DNA from: Planctomycetaceae bacterium
GTDB taxonomy: Bacteria; Planctomycetota; Phycisphaerae; Phycisphaerales; UBA1924
Direction: 5' to 3'
Assembly (NCBI GenBank): GCA_027487735.1
Contig: JAIYDA010000105.1
Span: forward strand, 16,385 to 80,384
DNA: 64,000 bases
Positions 1 to 9,733 of the stretch are shown here, in pieces. A model generated the notes under the pieces. That model worked only from the letters and a program-made list of their open reading frames with translations. It did no database searches and was not told the origin of the DNA. Numbering within the stretch: position 1 is the first letter of the stretch; each line of letters opens with the position of its first letter. Position numbers and translations under genes: made by a program.

Positions 1-1663
1 CCCAGTCGGTGCCGTCCCAGCGGAAGCTCGCGGCGAAGGTGCGCATCCGCCGCCCGAGCACAAACAGGTCGCCTCCAAACTCCTGCAATCGGTTGATGCC
101 CTCATCCAGCGGGTTGTTCACCAGGGGTGAGCCAAACTCCTGCCATTGCGAGCCGTCCCAGCTCTGCATGGGCACCGTTGCCGCGATGATGCGCAGGCCT
201 TCGCTGCTCTGCCAGCTCTCGATGTCTGCGGGCACCGTCGTGAGGCCTTGCCCCAGCGCGGACCACGCGTTGGTCAGCGGGTTCACGCGGGCGATGCGAT
301 TGGCAGAGATGCCGCCCACGCGGGTGAACCTGCCAGAGACGAGCAAGGTGCCATCGGCGTCCACCTCGAGCGTGCCGAGCGGGCCGTTGCTGCCGCCGCT
401 GGGCGTGGCTTGCCAGGCGGTGCCGTTGAAGGCGGCGATGTTGGCGACTTGCAGGGGCCCTGCTTCGAGGAACTCGCCGCCCACAAACAGGAGCGGGCCT
501 GAGCTTGCGATGGCCTGCACTTGACTGTTTGCGCCAAAGCCCGGGCGCTCCTCGGATAGTGTGTTTGGGCCCACGGGTTGCCAGTCGCCATCGGCGAAGC
601 GCGCGATGCCGCGCGTGCTGCCGCCCGCGGTTTCGAAGATGTTGCCTGCTGCATAGAGGCTGCCCTGGTGGAGTGCGAGCTGGCGCGCAGAGCCCTCCAT
701 TGCGGAGCCAACGTCGACAAACTCGCCGTTCTCCCACTTGCGCACGATGGTGAGCTGGCTGCCAAGCTGCGCGACGAACGCGACGAAGAGATCGCCGTTT
801 GCATCGACGAGCGCATCGACGGGCTCGAGGCCCGTGGAAGGCGGAGTAAGGGCTTCCCACCCCAGGCCCGTGAAACGCTCGACGGGGGTGTCTTCGTTCA
901 GTGCACTGCCCGGGCGGCGGATGCGGAGGATGTCGCTCCCAAACGGCAGAATCTCGGTGGCGAAGAGATTGTCGATGGATATGTTGAGACGCTGCCACGT
1001 GCCGCTCTCGAGCGAGCCCGACAGCACATAGAGCCCGTCGGTGCACGAGGCGACGATGGTTGAGCCAGTGCCTCCGGCAGCCTGCACGCCAAAGGGGAGG
1101 CCGCGGCTGACGTCGGGCGCGCCCGTGCCCACGGCCCGCCACTGCGTGCCCGTCCAATAGGCGATGTTCAGTTCGTCGGTGGTGATGTTGGGCTGGCGAC
1201 CGACCTGGAAGAGGCCCGCAGCGACGAGCGTGTTGTTGATGGTGAAGAGGCTCGATATGCTGGAGAAGCAGAGCTCGCCCGGCACGCACGTGAGGGCGGT
1301 GTTGTCGCCCGAGCCTGCGGGCTGGAGGCTTTGCCACGACGAGGTTTGCGCATCCCACCATGCCACGCCTGCGAGGGGCGTGGTGCCGCCCAGCGAGATG
1401 TTGCCCGCAGCGACAACCCGGGGCAAGATGGGCCCGGATCCATCGGGGTCCCAGGTCGTGAGCTTCGCAACACGCTGGGTGAGGCCTGCGACGCTCACGT
1501 CGCCCACGGGCGACCAGCCGCACTGGGCGTGCAGGGTGCCGGCGGCACTTGCGAGCGCTGCGCACGCGAGGGCAGCGCGCAGAGCGATCGAAAATCCAGC
1601 GTTTGACGCAGTGGTTGCACCACAGCGAGAGGGTTGGGGCCGGGCGGGTTGGGATGTGGGCAT
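1..1663 (-). CDS. Secreted repeat/propeller-like protein, C-terminus beyond window edge; paralog of the next gene
   Basis: Open minus-strand frame from ATG at 1663 to the window edge (MPTSQPARPNPSRCGATT...HAQCGWSPVGDVSVAGLTQ...); signal peptide; SD AAGGAG upstream; closely similar to the 1947-4370 product. Not in the ORF track because no stop lies in the window. Confidence 0.85.
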   Translation of the reverse strand, partial: MPTSQPARPQPSRCGATTASNAGFSIALRAALACAALASAAGTLHAQCGWSPVGDVSVAGLTQRVAKLTTWDPDGSGPILPRVVAAGNISLGGTTPLAGVAWWDAQTSSWQSLQPAGSGDNTALTCVPGELCFSSISSLFTINNTLVAAGLFQVGRQPNITTDELNIAYWTGTQWRAVGTGAPDVSRGLPFGVQAAGGTGSTIVASCTDGLYVLSGSLESGTWQRLNISIDNLFATEILPFGSDILRIRRPGSALNEDTPVERFTGLGWEALTPPSTGLEPVDALVDANGDLFVAFVAQLGSQLTIVRKWENGEFVDVGSAMEGSARQLALHQGSLYAAGNIFETAGGSTRGIARFADGDWQPVGPNTLSEERPGFGANSQVQAIASSGPLLFVGGEFLEAGPLQVANIAAFNGTAWQATPSGGSNGPLGTLEVDADGTLLVSGRFTRVGGISANRIARVNPLTNAWSALGQGLTTVPADIESWQSSEGLRIIAATVPMQSWDGSQWQEFGSPLVNNPLDEGINRLQEFGGDLFVLGRRMRTFAASFRWDGTDW

Positions 1664-1861
1664 CGCAGTCTCCTTGCGCATCGACCGGATCGGCAGACGC
1701 GGAACGCAGCCTCGGGCCACAGAAGAGCGGCGACGCGGCAGGACCGATGCAGGTTCGTCTCGCATCTGAGATTCGTTGCAAGGATTCGGAGAGCTGTTAC
1801 ATGATTTCCTTGGGGTGAGGGCCAAACCCACTCCCAAGCGTGCATTCGGACCAAACGAAGA

Positions 1862-1889
1862 GCACCCCGGTCCGCAAGGACCGGGGTGC
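1862..1889 (-). terminator. Perfect 12-bp GC-rich hairpin downstream of the 1947-4370 gene
   Basis: GCACCCCGGTCC-gcaa-GGACCGGGGTGC. Confidence 0.65.
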
Positions 1890-1946
1890 CGAGAACGAAC
1901 CAAGCAAGCCCCACGCCCCCCCCCTTCGGAGCGCGGGGCAAGCGGA

Positions 1947-2153
1947 CTATTGGACGCACTCGCCGCCAGCGAGGATGCTGAGCAGGCTCAGCAGGTCGTT
2001 GTCCTCGGGGAAGAGGCCGTTGTTGTTGAAGTCGATGTCGTTGCAGAGGGGGTCGTTGCTGCAGGTGCCGCCTGCGAGCACGGTGAGGAAGTCGATCAGA
2101 TCTTGGTCACTCGGAAAGAGGCCATCGGCGTTAAAGTCGATGCTGTCGCACGA
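1947..2153 (-). repeat. Twin GC-type dockerin module (also at 4843-5050, 7245-7444, 9734-9930, 13490-13688)
   Basis: Repeated at protein level and strongly conserved at DNA level (e.g. gccgcctgcgagcac..tgaggaagtcga...gaagaggccgt..ttgaagtcgatgctgtcgca). Confidence 0.88.
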
Positions 2154-4370
2154 AGAAGTCGCACAATCTGTCCATCGCACGATGCCGAAGCCCAGCGTGG
2201 GGTCGGCAAAGGTTCCTGCGACATAGAGGGAGTCACCTTGCACGACAAGGGCAGCGATGCCGTCGATCGAACTGCCGACGAAGGCGTTGCGCAGCTCGAT
2301 TGGGAAAGCGCTCCAGCTTGTGCCATTCCAGCGGGCAAGATTTTTCGCGGGCACGTTGCCCGCTCGCGAAAAAATCCCGCCGATGATGAGGTCGCCTCGG
2401 TAGACGACGGCTGTCTGCACGGGTCCGTCGGTGCCCCCGCCAAGCCTTGACCACGCGGTTCCGTCCCAGGACTCGATGTTGGTGAAACCTGCGCGGGCGA
2501 TGGAGCCGACGGCGACGAGGGTGTTGTTGAATGGAATGAGCTGGTTGATGAGGAAAGGCGGGACCTCTTCGACGAAGTCGGTCCATTCGTTGTCGGAGCT
2601 CAGCTGATTGACACCCGCATTGAAGAAGAAGTTGTCGTCTGGGAAGCTGCCACCTGCGATGACTTTGTCGCCAAATCGCGCGATCGAGTAGACCGAGTCG
2701 AAGGGACCGTTCCCGACGTACGGGCTCCAGTCAAAGCCATCCCAACGAAGCGTGCCGAACTGCAAGCGCATGCTTCGACCCAGGAGCAGCAAGTCGCCGT
2801 CGAACTGCTGGATGCGATTGATGCCCTCAAAGAGCGGGTTGGTCACGACGGACGTCCCAAACTCTTGCCATTGCGTGCCATCCCAGCTTCGCACGGGGGT
2901 TGTGCCCGCGATGATGCGTTCGCCCTCGGGGCTGATCCAGCTCTCGATGTCTGGCGGGGCATCGGGCAGGCCTGGGCCGAGCGGAGACCAGCTGTTGGTT
3001 TGCGGATTGAACCTTGCGATGTTGTTTGCGCTGATGCCGCCTATGCGAGAAAAGAACCCCGCGGCGAGCAAGTTGCCACTCGCATCGAGCTTGAGCACGG
3101 AGGGTGCGCCGTTGTTGCCTCCGCTTGGCGTGGCGAGCCAGTTCGAGCCGTCGAACGCGGCGATGTTGGCAACCTGCGTTGAGCCCGCTTCGATGAAGGT
3201 GCCTCCGACAAACAGCAGGTTGCCCGCGCCCGCGGCAGCTCGCACCTGGCTGCGAGCGCCAAATCCGGGGCGATCTTCCGAGAGCGTGTTCGTGCCTGCG
3301 GGCTCCCAATCCTCGCCCACGAAGCGTGCGATGCCGCGGGTGCTTCCGCCGGCGGTTTCGGAGATGCTGCCCACGGCGAAGAGCACTCCCTGGCGCATCG
3401 CGAGCTGGCTCACGGTGCCGATCATGGGGGAGCCCACGTCGACGAAGGTGTTGCCTTGCAGCTTGCGGACGAGGGTGAGTTCGCTGCCTCCTTGAGACAG
3501 GAAGGCAACGTACAGAGTCCCACTGGGATCGATGAAGGCGTCGGTCGGGGTGAATGCCGCGGTGTTGCCTCCGAAGGGCAACCAGCTTCCGGCGCTAAAC
3601 CTCTCCACGCTGTTCGCGTCGGGTACGCCGTCGGTGCGACGGAAGCGGACGACGTTGCTTCCGACTTGCAACATCTCGAGAGTGAAAGCGTTCTCGAAGT
3701 CGGGGTTTTCGCGCTGCCATGTGCCGGTCTCGAGGGAGCCCGTGAGGACCCAAAGACCATCGACGCACGCGGCGAGGAGGCGAGAGCCGTTTCCGCCTGC
3801 TGCTTGCACGATAGAGGCAAGCCCGCGATCGGAGAAGGGGACGCCAGTGCCCACACCACGCCAGCGTGAGCCAGTCCAATAGGCGATTCCAAACTCCCCG
3901 AAGACAGTGTTCTCGTCGTTTCCGATGAAGAGGTTTCCGGCAATCACGAGCGTGTTGTTGATGGTGAACAGGCTGTTGATGACCGAGAAGCAGGCCTCGC
4001 CCGGGGCGCAGCTGAAACGATCGCTGTCTCCTGCGCCCGGGGGTTGGAGGCTTTGCCAGGAACTGGTTTGGGTGTCCCACCAGGCGATGCCCGCGAGCGG
4101 GGTTGTGCCTCCGAGCGTCACGCCGCCCGCGATGACAACGCGCGGGGCGATAGGCCCGGAACCGTCGGGGTCCCAGGTTGTCATCTTCTCGACGCTCTGG
4201 TTGATTCCTGCGATGCTCTGATCGCCCACGGTTGACCAGCCGCACTGCGCGTGCGAGCTATTGGCGCCGCAGACAAACAGCGCGAGCGCGGCAACGCCTC
4301 GGCCTCTGCGCGCAACACGGGCGCACCGCGGCCCAAGGCACGACGTGACGACTTCTCGCAAGCCTCTCAT
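1947..4370 (-). CDS. Secreted repeat/propeller-like protein with C-terminal GC-type dockerin
   Basis: Frame of ORF 1947..4718 trimmed to MRGLREVV...SSHAQCGWSTVGDQ; SD AAGGAG; ends CDSIDFNADGLFPSDQDLIDFLTVLAGGTCSNDPLCNDIDFNNNGLFPEDNDLLSLLSILAGGECVQ. Confidence 0.9.
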   Translation of the reverse strand: MRGLREVVTSCLGPRCARVARRGRGVAALALFVCGANSSHAQCGWSTVGDQSIAGINQSVEKMTTWDPDGSGPIAPRVVIAGGVTLGGTTPLAGIAWWDTQTSSWQSLQPPGAGDSDRFSCAPGEACFSVINSLFTINNTLVIAGNLFIGNDENTVFGEFGIAYWTGSRWRGVGTGVPFSDRGLASIVQAAGGNGSRLLAACVDGLWVLTGSLETGTWQRENPDFENAFTLEMLQVGSNVVRFRRTDGVPDANSVERFSAGSWLPFGGNTAAFTPTDAFIDPSGTLYVAFLSQGGSELTLVRKLQGNTFVDVGSPMIGTVSQLAMRQGVLFAVGSISETAGGSTRGIARFVGEDWEPAGTNTLSEDRPGFGARSQVRAAAGAGNLLFVGGTFIEAGSTQVANIAAFDGSNWLATPSGGNNGAPSVLKLDASGNLLAAGFFSRIGGISANNIARFNPQTNSWSPLGPGLPDAPPDIESWISPEGERIIAGTTPVRSWDGTQWQEFGTSVVTNPLFEGINRIQQFDGDLLLLGRSMRLQFGTLRWDGFDWSPYVGNGPFDSVYSIARFGDKVIAGGSFPDDNFFFNAGVNQLSSDNEWTDFVEEVPPFLINQLIPFNNTLVAVGSIARAGFTNIESWDGTAWSRLGGGTDGPVQTAVVYRGDLIIGGIFSRAGNVPAKNLARWNGTSWSAFPIELRNAFVGSSIDGIAALVVQGDSLYVAGTFADPTLGFGIVRWTDCATSSCDSIDFNADGLFPSDQDLIDFLTVLAGGTCSNDPLCNDIDFNNNGLFPEDNDLLSLLSILAGGECVQ

Positions 4371-4749
4371 GTCAGACTCCTTCCGCAGCACATGCACGCT
4401 GCGCGAACAAAGGGACACCATCGCGGGCAACGCGAAGTGTGCGTCGCAGGCAAGCATTGGGCGACGTGCCGCGTGCGCGAGGGATGCCCCCATGCGCGGT
4501 CGTTTCCTGTGCGCCAGCGTGTTGCTGGGCCTGCGCCGACAGAGCTTTGAACTTGCCCACGTGACACAGCCCCTTTGTGCCGACGGATTCGGCGCGGCGA
4601 ACGCCGCGACGCCCGGCAGGCGTGCCGACAGCCTCTCCGCAGGGCATCTCGGGCGTGTTGCGTGCTGGTTGAGATTTTTTGAAGCGAACGCGGGAAAGCG
4701 GCCGCGGCAGAAGAGCACCAGGTAGTTGTGGCATGCTCGAGAAAAGAAA

Positions 4750-4775
4750 CACCCCGAGCGCGAACGCTCGGGGTG
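4750..4775 (-). terminator. Intrinsic terminator of the 4843-6990 gene
   Basis: CACCCCGAGCG-cgaa-CGCTCGGGGTG; followed on the minus strand by GTTTCTTTTC. Confidence 0.8.
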
Positions 4776-4842
4776 GGAAGCACAGGGGAGATTGGCACGC
4801 TCAGGTCAACTCCGCGAGAGTCTCGCGGGGGTGATGCTTGCG

Positions 4843-6990
4843 TTAGTCGATGCACTCGCCGCCAGCGAGGATGCTGAGCAGGCTCATGAGGTCGTTGTCC
4901 TCGGGGTAGAGGCCATTGTTGTTGAAGTCGAGGTCGTTGCAGAAGGGGTCGTTGCTGCAGGTGCCGCCTGCGAGCACGTTGAGGAAGTCGACGAGGTCGG
5001 CGTCGTCGGGGAAGAGGCCGTCGTTGTTGAAGTCGATGCTGTCGCACGAGACGGGGAGCGGGCAGTCGGGGCATTCACGCCCGACGGTGACGCAGATCAC
5101 CTGCTCGCAGCACTCGCGCAGGTCGGGGGTGTGGATGAAGACGCGCACGCACATCTGCTCGCCCACGCCCACGCCCGAGAAGGGAATGTTGATCTTTTGC
5201 TGACCAAACTGCGGGATGGCGATGGGGTAGTAGGTGGGGTTCACGCCCAGCGTTGCGGGCGAGACGGGCCAGATGAAGACGTGGCCCACCGGGAAGTCCA
5301 GGGGCTGGATGGTGAGGCTGAGGCTGCAACCCGCGGTGGTGCAGATGGCGCGGGGCCTGACGGGGGTGTTGAAGCAGTCGGGAATCTCGACATCGCCCTC
5401 GAGGCGGCAGCATTCCTCGTTGTTCGTGTTCATGAGCACGATGGGGAAGCTGAAGGGGCCGGGCTGCACGTTGCAGATCGTGACGGTGATGTTCGCGCTC
5501 GTGGCGTTGTTCGCGAGAGCGGGGATGAAGGGGATGACGTTGGGGGACACGTTCGCGTCGGGGATGAGCATGAACTGCACGGGCTGCCCGCTGGTGTTGG
5601 TGATGGTGAAGGTGTAGGTCCAGCAGCCGGTTGCGGCGCCGGTTGCGTCGATCTGCGGCACGAGGCCCACGGGGTTCACGCGGCCGCAGGGCTGCTCGCA
5701 GGCACCGCGATGGTGCCAGAGGGTGCCGATCTGGGTTTTGTCTTGCGTGTCGGTGGGTTGCTGGTCGCTATCGATGCAGATGCTGTTGGTCCAGGAGGGC
5801 GTGTCGGCCGCGTTGCCTCCATTGGGGATGCGCATGAGCCCGTAGGAAACCTGCGGGCCAAAGATGACGCCATCGCCCGCGGTCCAGACGTTGCCCTGGC
5901 AATCGCTCATGCCGCCGCCGCCGCAGCTTGCATCGCTGACGCCGACCTTGTACTTGTTCGTGGGCTGCGCGACCCAGGCGCCGGTTGCGCCCGTGAACTC
6001 GAGCAGACGCGACTGGTGGGCACCGCTCGCGGTGCGCTCGCCCACGAGGAGCGAGTTAGTGTTGGAAAAGCTCAGGCCCGCTGCGGGGTTGCTGAAGCTG
6101 GGCTGCAGCGCAGGGTGCGCAAACTCGCGGTTCGCGGTCGCGGCGATGGGGTTGCCCGAGGCGTCGAGGGCGACGGACCAGACTTCGTTGTCCTCGGTCG
6201 GGTTTGCGCCGACGCTGCTGCCCTCCCACCAGACGCCGTAGTAGAGGCGGTTTTCTGTCGGATGGACGGCAACGCCCCAGACGCGCCGGCCCAGCTGCGT
6301 CGGGCCCGTTTGCCCGCTATCGGCGATTGCCGTGAGGCCCTCGGCGGGACGGCCTTGCAGGCCGTGGTCGTAGGTGGGCAGCGGCACGCCCTGCGGCAGC
6401 GGACATGCGCCGACGGGGACGCGGTAGATGAGCCCGTCTGCGAAGTTCGTGACGTAGAGGCTGTTGTGCTGGGGCGAGAAGGTGATGTTGCCCAGGCCCG
6501 AGTCGGCATCGCTGGGCAGAGCCACGAGCGGGCAGATCGCGCCGGTCGTGCCATCGAGGCGATAGATGCCGCCCGGCCCGAGCGGACCGAACACCGCCTC
6601 AAAGGGCAGCGAGTTGGGATAGATAATGCGCGTGACCGCAGACGTGACGTAGATGTTCGGGTTGGCGGCACCGTCGATGGTGACGCCGTAGACCTGGCCC
6701 AGGTTGTCGGCGGTCCACTCGTTGGCGCCCGCGCCTTGATTCCAGAAGATGGGGGCAAGGAAGTTGGTGCCCGGGACGGCGCCGGTGAGGCCCGTGGGGG
6801 TGGTGTCCACGAGTGTGACAACGGTTCGGCCCAGGTCGTTGCTTGCCTGGAAGGTGTGGACGGTCTCGCCCACGTTCACGGGCAACGAGGCCTGCCCAAG
6901 AGCCGTTGCGCTGGCAAGAAACACAGCCGCTGCGCTGGCGAGTGCGCGCACCTTTCCACCCGCGCCGTGATGACGCATCAATCGATTCAT
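4843..6990 (-). CDS. Secreted protein with C-terminal GC-type dockerin
   Basis: MNRLMRHHGAGGKVRALASAAAVFLASATALGQ signal peptide; C-terminal CDSIDFNNDGLFPDDADLVDFLNVLAGGTCSNDPFCNDLDFNNNGLYPEDNDLMSLLSILAGGECID; GGAGG upstream of ATG. Confidence 0.88.
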   Translation of the reverse strand: MNRLMRHHGAGGKVRALASAAAVFLASATALGQASLPVNVGETVHTFQASNDLGRTVVTLVDTTPTGLTGAVPGTNFLAPIFWNQGAGANEWTADNLGQVYGVTIDGAANPNIYVTSAVTRIIYPNSLPFEAVFGPLGPGGIYRLDGTTGAICPLVALPSDADSGLGNITFSPQHNSLYVTNFADGLIYRVPVGACPLPQGVPLPTYDHGLQGRPAEGLTAIADSGQTGPTQLGRRVWGVAVHPTENRLYYGVWWEGSSVGANPTEDNEVWSVALDASGNPIAATANREFAHPALQPSFSNPAAGLSFSNTNSLLVGERTASGAHQSRLLEFTGATGAWVAQPTNKYKVGVSDASCGGGGMSDCQGNVWTAGDGVIFGPQVSYGLMRIPNGGNAADTPSWTNSICIDSDQQPTDTQDKTQIGTLWHHRGACEQPCGRVNPVGLVPQIDATGAATGCWTYTFTITNTSGQPVQFMLIPDANVSPNVIPFIPALANNATSANITVTICNVQPGPFSFPIVLMNTNNEECCRLEGDVEIPDCFNTPVRPRAICTTAGCSLSLTIQPLDFPVGHVFIWPVSPATLGVNPTYYPIAIPQFGQQKINIPFSGVGVGEQMCVRVFIHTPDLRECCEQVICVTVGRECPDCPLPVSCDSIDFNNDGLFPDDADLVDFLNVLAGGTCSNDPFCNDLDFNNNGLYPEDNDLMSLLSILAGGECID

Positions 6991-7162
6991 AGGAAAACCT
7001 CCCGCATGTTGCCGACGCAGCACCGTCACGCGCGAGGCTGGTCACAAACCTGCGTCGCGCCCCAAGAGGCTCTGCGGAGCTTCACACGAGCAGTCTACCA
7101 GAAAGCAGCCGATATGCAGAGAGGAAAGACCCGTAGTTTTCCTGTGCTTTGTAGCACTGGCT

Positions 7163-7200
7163 AATAAAAAAGCCTCCTGAATGAATCAGGAGGCGTTTTT
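7163..7200 (-). terminator. Intrinsic terminator (bidirectional-looking) downstream of the 7245-9215 gene
   Basis: AATAAAAAA-GCCTCCTGA-atgaa-TCAGGAGGC-GTTTTT. Confidence 0.85.
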
Positions 7201-7244
7201 GCCATGAATAGGGGCATTTCAGATACGGCGAGTGAATCCCGGGC

Positions 7245-9215
7245 TTAGCAGTTGCCACCCGCGAGCACGCGCAAGTACGCGATCAGGTCATCGTCGCTGG
7301 GGAAGAGGCCGTCGTTGTTGAAGTCGATGTCGTTGCAGTCGCCCAGCGTCGCGCCACAGGAGCCGCCCGCGAGCACGGTGAGGAAGGAGACGAGGTCGTC
7401 ATCGCTGGGGAAGAGCCCGTCGTTGTTGAAGTCGATGCTATCGCAGCCTTCGGTGGGGAGGACGACGCGGAGCAGGCCCGGGTCGCCCGTGAGGAGGGTG
7501 CCGCTGATAGCAACGCGGAGGCCATCGGGCGAGACGACGAAGGTGGGGACACTGCCAACTTCGAGGGGCGGTGCGCCGGCGGGCTGCAGGTCGACGTAGC
7601 CAGCGCGGGGGCTCCAGTAGAAGGGGCGGTCGCCCGCTGGCTGGCCGTTCTCAAACTTGGTGTAGTAGCCGAAGACGCCTCCGCGGTCGGTGACGATGAG
7701 CGGATAGGTGCGCGAGCGGCCGTCGGGCGCGGTCTCGAAGGAGAGCTTGGTGATCTCGCCCGTGTCGAGGTTGGCGATGAAGCCGTCGTACCAGAAGTCT
7801 TCGTCGGCCACGCCCGTGAAGAGGCGGCTGATGCCAATGACGCGACCGTCCTTCGCGTCGATGGTGTAGCTGAGGCGCTCGCCCTCGGGGCCCACGTATT
7901 GCGAACCTTGGAGCGCGAGGGGCACGGTGCCCAAAGCCGCGCGGCTGGGGTCATAGGCCCAGGACGTGAGCTGCTTGAGGGCCTGGCCTTCGGTGCTCAC
8001 GGCGGTGGTCGCGGCAAAGCCGAGCACGGTGCCATCGCTGGTTTGCGTGAAGGGTGCGTTGTATTCCCAGCCTGTTGGGCTCACGAACGCGCCGGTGCTG
8101 AGGCCGATCTTCTCGGTTGCGCCGTTGCGGACGACGAACATCGACTGGCCTGGCGTGCCGCCGATGGTCTCGTCGGACCCGACGTGGTAGGCAACGCCCA
8201 CGGCGACGCCCTGGCTGCTGAGCGTGAAGAGCGACTGGCTGCCCGCGCCGCCCGGGCCAAAGTAGAGCGGGCCACGCAGGCCCACCTCGGTGGTGGTGGT
8301 GCCATCATCGACCCACACGCCCGTGCCCTCGCCCTCGACGCGCGGCAGCGTGCCGCCGATGGTGATGCCGTTCTCGCTGATCGCGACTGCTGAGCTGCGC
8401 GTGAAGATGCCCTGGGCGGGGTCTTCGTAGGGTGCGCCGGTGAGGCCCACCTCGCGGTAGGTGCCGTCTTGGTTGCGGATGAATGCGACGTTGGGGAAGC
8501 CCTCGACCCACTTCAGCTCGCTGCCCACGATGGTGCCGCTTTCGTTCAGCGCGTAGGCCTGGACGGTGGGCGCGTTGGAGCTAGGGTTGATGAAGCCCTC
8601 GCCCGGGGGCACGAGCAGGGAGAACTCGCCCGCGTCGTTGATCACCCAGCTCGTGCTGAAGTGGGCACCGTCGCCACGATACACAAAGCTCGAGCCCAGG
8701 ACGACGCCCTGGCTGTTGATCTTGGTGGCGGAGTTGGCAAGGGCGAAGGCGGTCTCGGGCGTTTGGCTCAGCTGTGCGAGGGTGGGGCCGATGCGGCGGG
8801 TGGCTTGGCCATCAAACAGCCAGGCGTCGGCCCCGAGGCCCAGCTCGCTGCCCACGACGCTCGAGGCGCCGATGGTGCGGCCCGCGACGCTTGCCTGCGC
8901 CGCGTCGTAGCGGATGCCATCGGGGAAGTTGTAGTCGGTGCCGTTGAGGCCCAGGCGGGTGGCGGGCTGGCCTGGCTCGACGAGCCAGGAGTAGATCGCG
9001 ACGCGCCCGTCGGTCGTGCGGACGGTGGAGAGGCCGGTGACGACGCCCGCGTCGGTGACGGAGAGCGGGAAGTCGGTGCGATCTCCCGGCGCGAAGTTGA
9101 TCGCGGAGAGGTCGAGGGCTGCGGAGCCCGTGAAGGGACCCGTCTGCGCGTGGGCTGCGCCTGCGAGGACGAGCAGTGCGAGCGAGGCGGAGGCGACCGG
9201 GGCGATGCGAGTCAT
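7245..9215 (-). CDS. Secreted protein with C-terminal GC-type dockerin
   Basis: MTRIAPVASASLALLVLAGAAHAQ signal peptide; tail CDSIDFNNDGLFPSDDDLVSFLTVLAGGSCGATLGDCNDIDFNNDGLFPSDDDLIAYLRVLAGGNC. Confidence 0.88.
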   Translation of the reverse strand: MTRIAPVASASLALLVLAGAAHAQTGPFTGSAALDLSAINFAPGDRTDFPLSVTDAGVVTGLSTVRTTDGRVAIYSWLVEPGQPATRLGLNGTDYNFPDGIRYDAAQASVAGRTIGASSVVGSELGLGADAWLFDGQATRRIGPTLAQLSQTPETAFALANSATKINSQGVVLGSSFVYRGDGAHFSTSWVINDAGEFSLLVPPGEGFINPSSNAPTVQAYALNESGTIVGSELKWVEGFPNVAFIRNQDGTYREVGLTGAPYEDPAQGIFTRSSAVAISENGITIGGTLPRVEGEGTGVWVDDGTTTTEVGLRGPLYFGPGGAGSQSLFTLSSQGVAVGVAYHVGSDETIGGTPGQSMFVVRNGATEKIGLSTGAFVSPTGWEYNAPFTQTSDGTVLGFAATTAVSTEGQALKQLTSWAYDPSRAALGTVPLALQGSQYVGPEGERLSYTIDAKDGRVIGISRLFTGVADEDFWYDGFIANLDTGEITKLSFETAPDGRSRTYPLIVTDRGGVFGYYTKFENGQPAGDRPFYWSPRAGYVDLQPAGAPPLEVGSVPTFVVSPDGLRVAISGTLLTGDPGLLRVVLPTEGCDSIDFNNDGLFPSDDDLVSFLTVLAGGSCGATLGDCNDIDFNNDGLFPSDDDLIAYLRVLAGGNC

Positions 9216-9670
9216 GGGTGGGTTCCTGAGCGGGGTGTTCGCCACGAGCGGGCGAGCCGAGAGAGGAGAGAGGAGAGAGGAGAGAGGATCATGCACGGAC
9301 GTGTGCATGGGGCTGGCCGGCGGGCGGGTGAAACAGTCCATCAGCAACCTGCGAGAACGTCCGGGCACAACATCTGAAGGTGCCGAGGAAGGTGCCGAAG
9401 AAGATACCCAAGAAGGCCCGGGTCTCGCGCGACAGAAGAGCGAAGGGCAGGAGGCGGAGACAGGAAAGGAAGCGGCTTGAAGAGGACGCTCAAGGCTGTT
9501 GATGGTCTTGCGATAGTGATACGTTTTCGCAAGACCTTTGTTTCACTGCCGACTCTCTCCGCAGTGTTGTAGCGTGCTGATGCAGCGCGTTGTGTAACAA
9601 CTTGCCACAATCGCAAAAGGTGGTGAGCGGAGCGAAGCCTCCCGAATCATCAGGCCCTCGCGGTATGCAA

Positions 9671-9701
9671 ACACGCCACAGGGTGATGCCCTGTGGCGTG
9701 T
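9671..9701 (-). terminator. Perfect 13-bp hairpin downstream of the 9734-11017 gene
   Basis: ACACGCCACAGGG-tgatg-CCCTGTGGCGTGT. Confidence 0.7.
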
Positions 9702-9733
9702 CGAGAAGCTCAGGTGATGGTGGTGCAAAGCGT

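Noticed and set aside
102-1781. 559-aa minus-strand ORF listed in the track
   Set aside because: Wrong frame; Arg/His-rich. The genuine gene is the other minus-strand frame that runs off the window edge.
4726-7164. 812-aa plus-strand ORF
   Set aside because: Antisense to the 4843-6990 dockerin protein; low-complexity DGDAVG/HEHD-type composition typical of GC-rich shadow ORFs.
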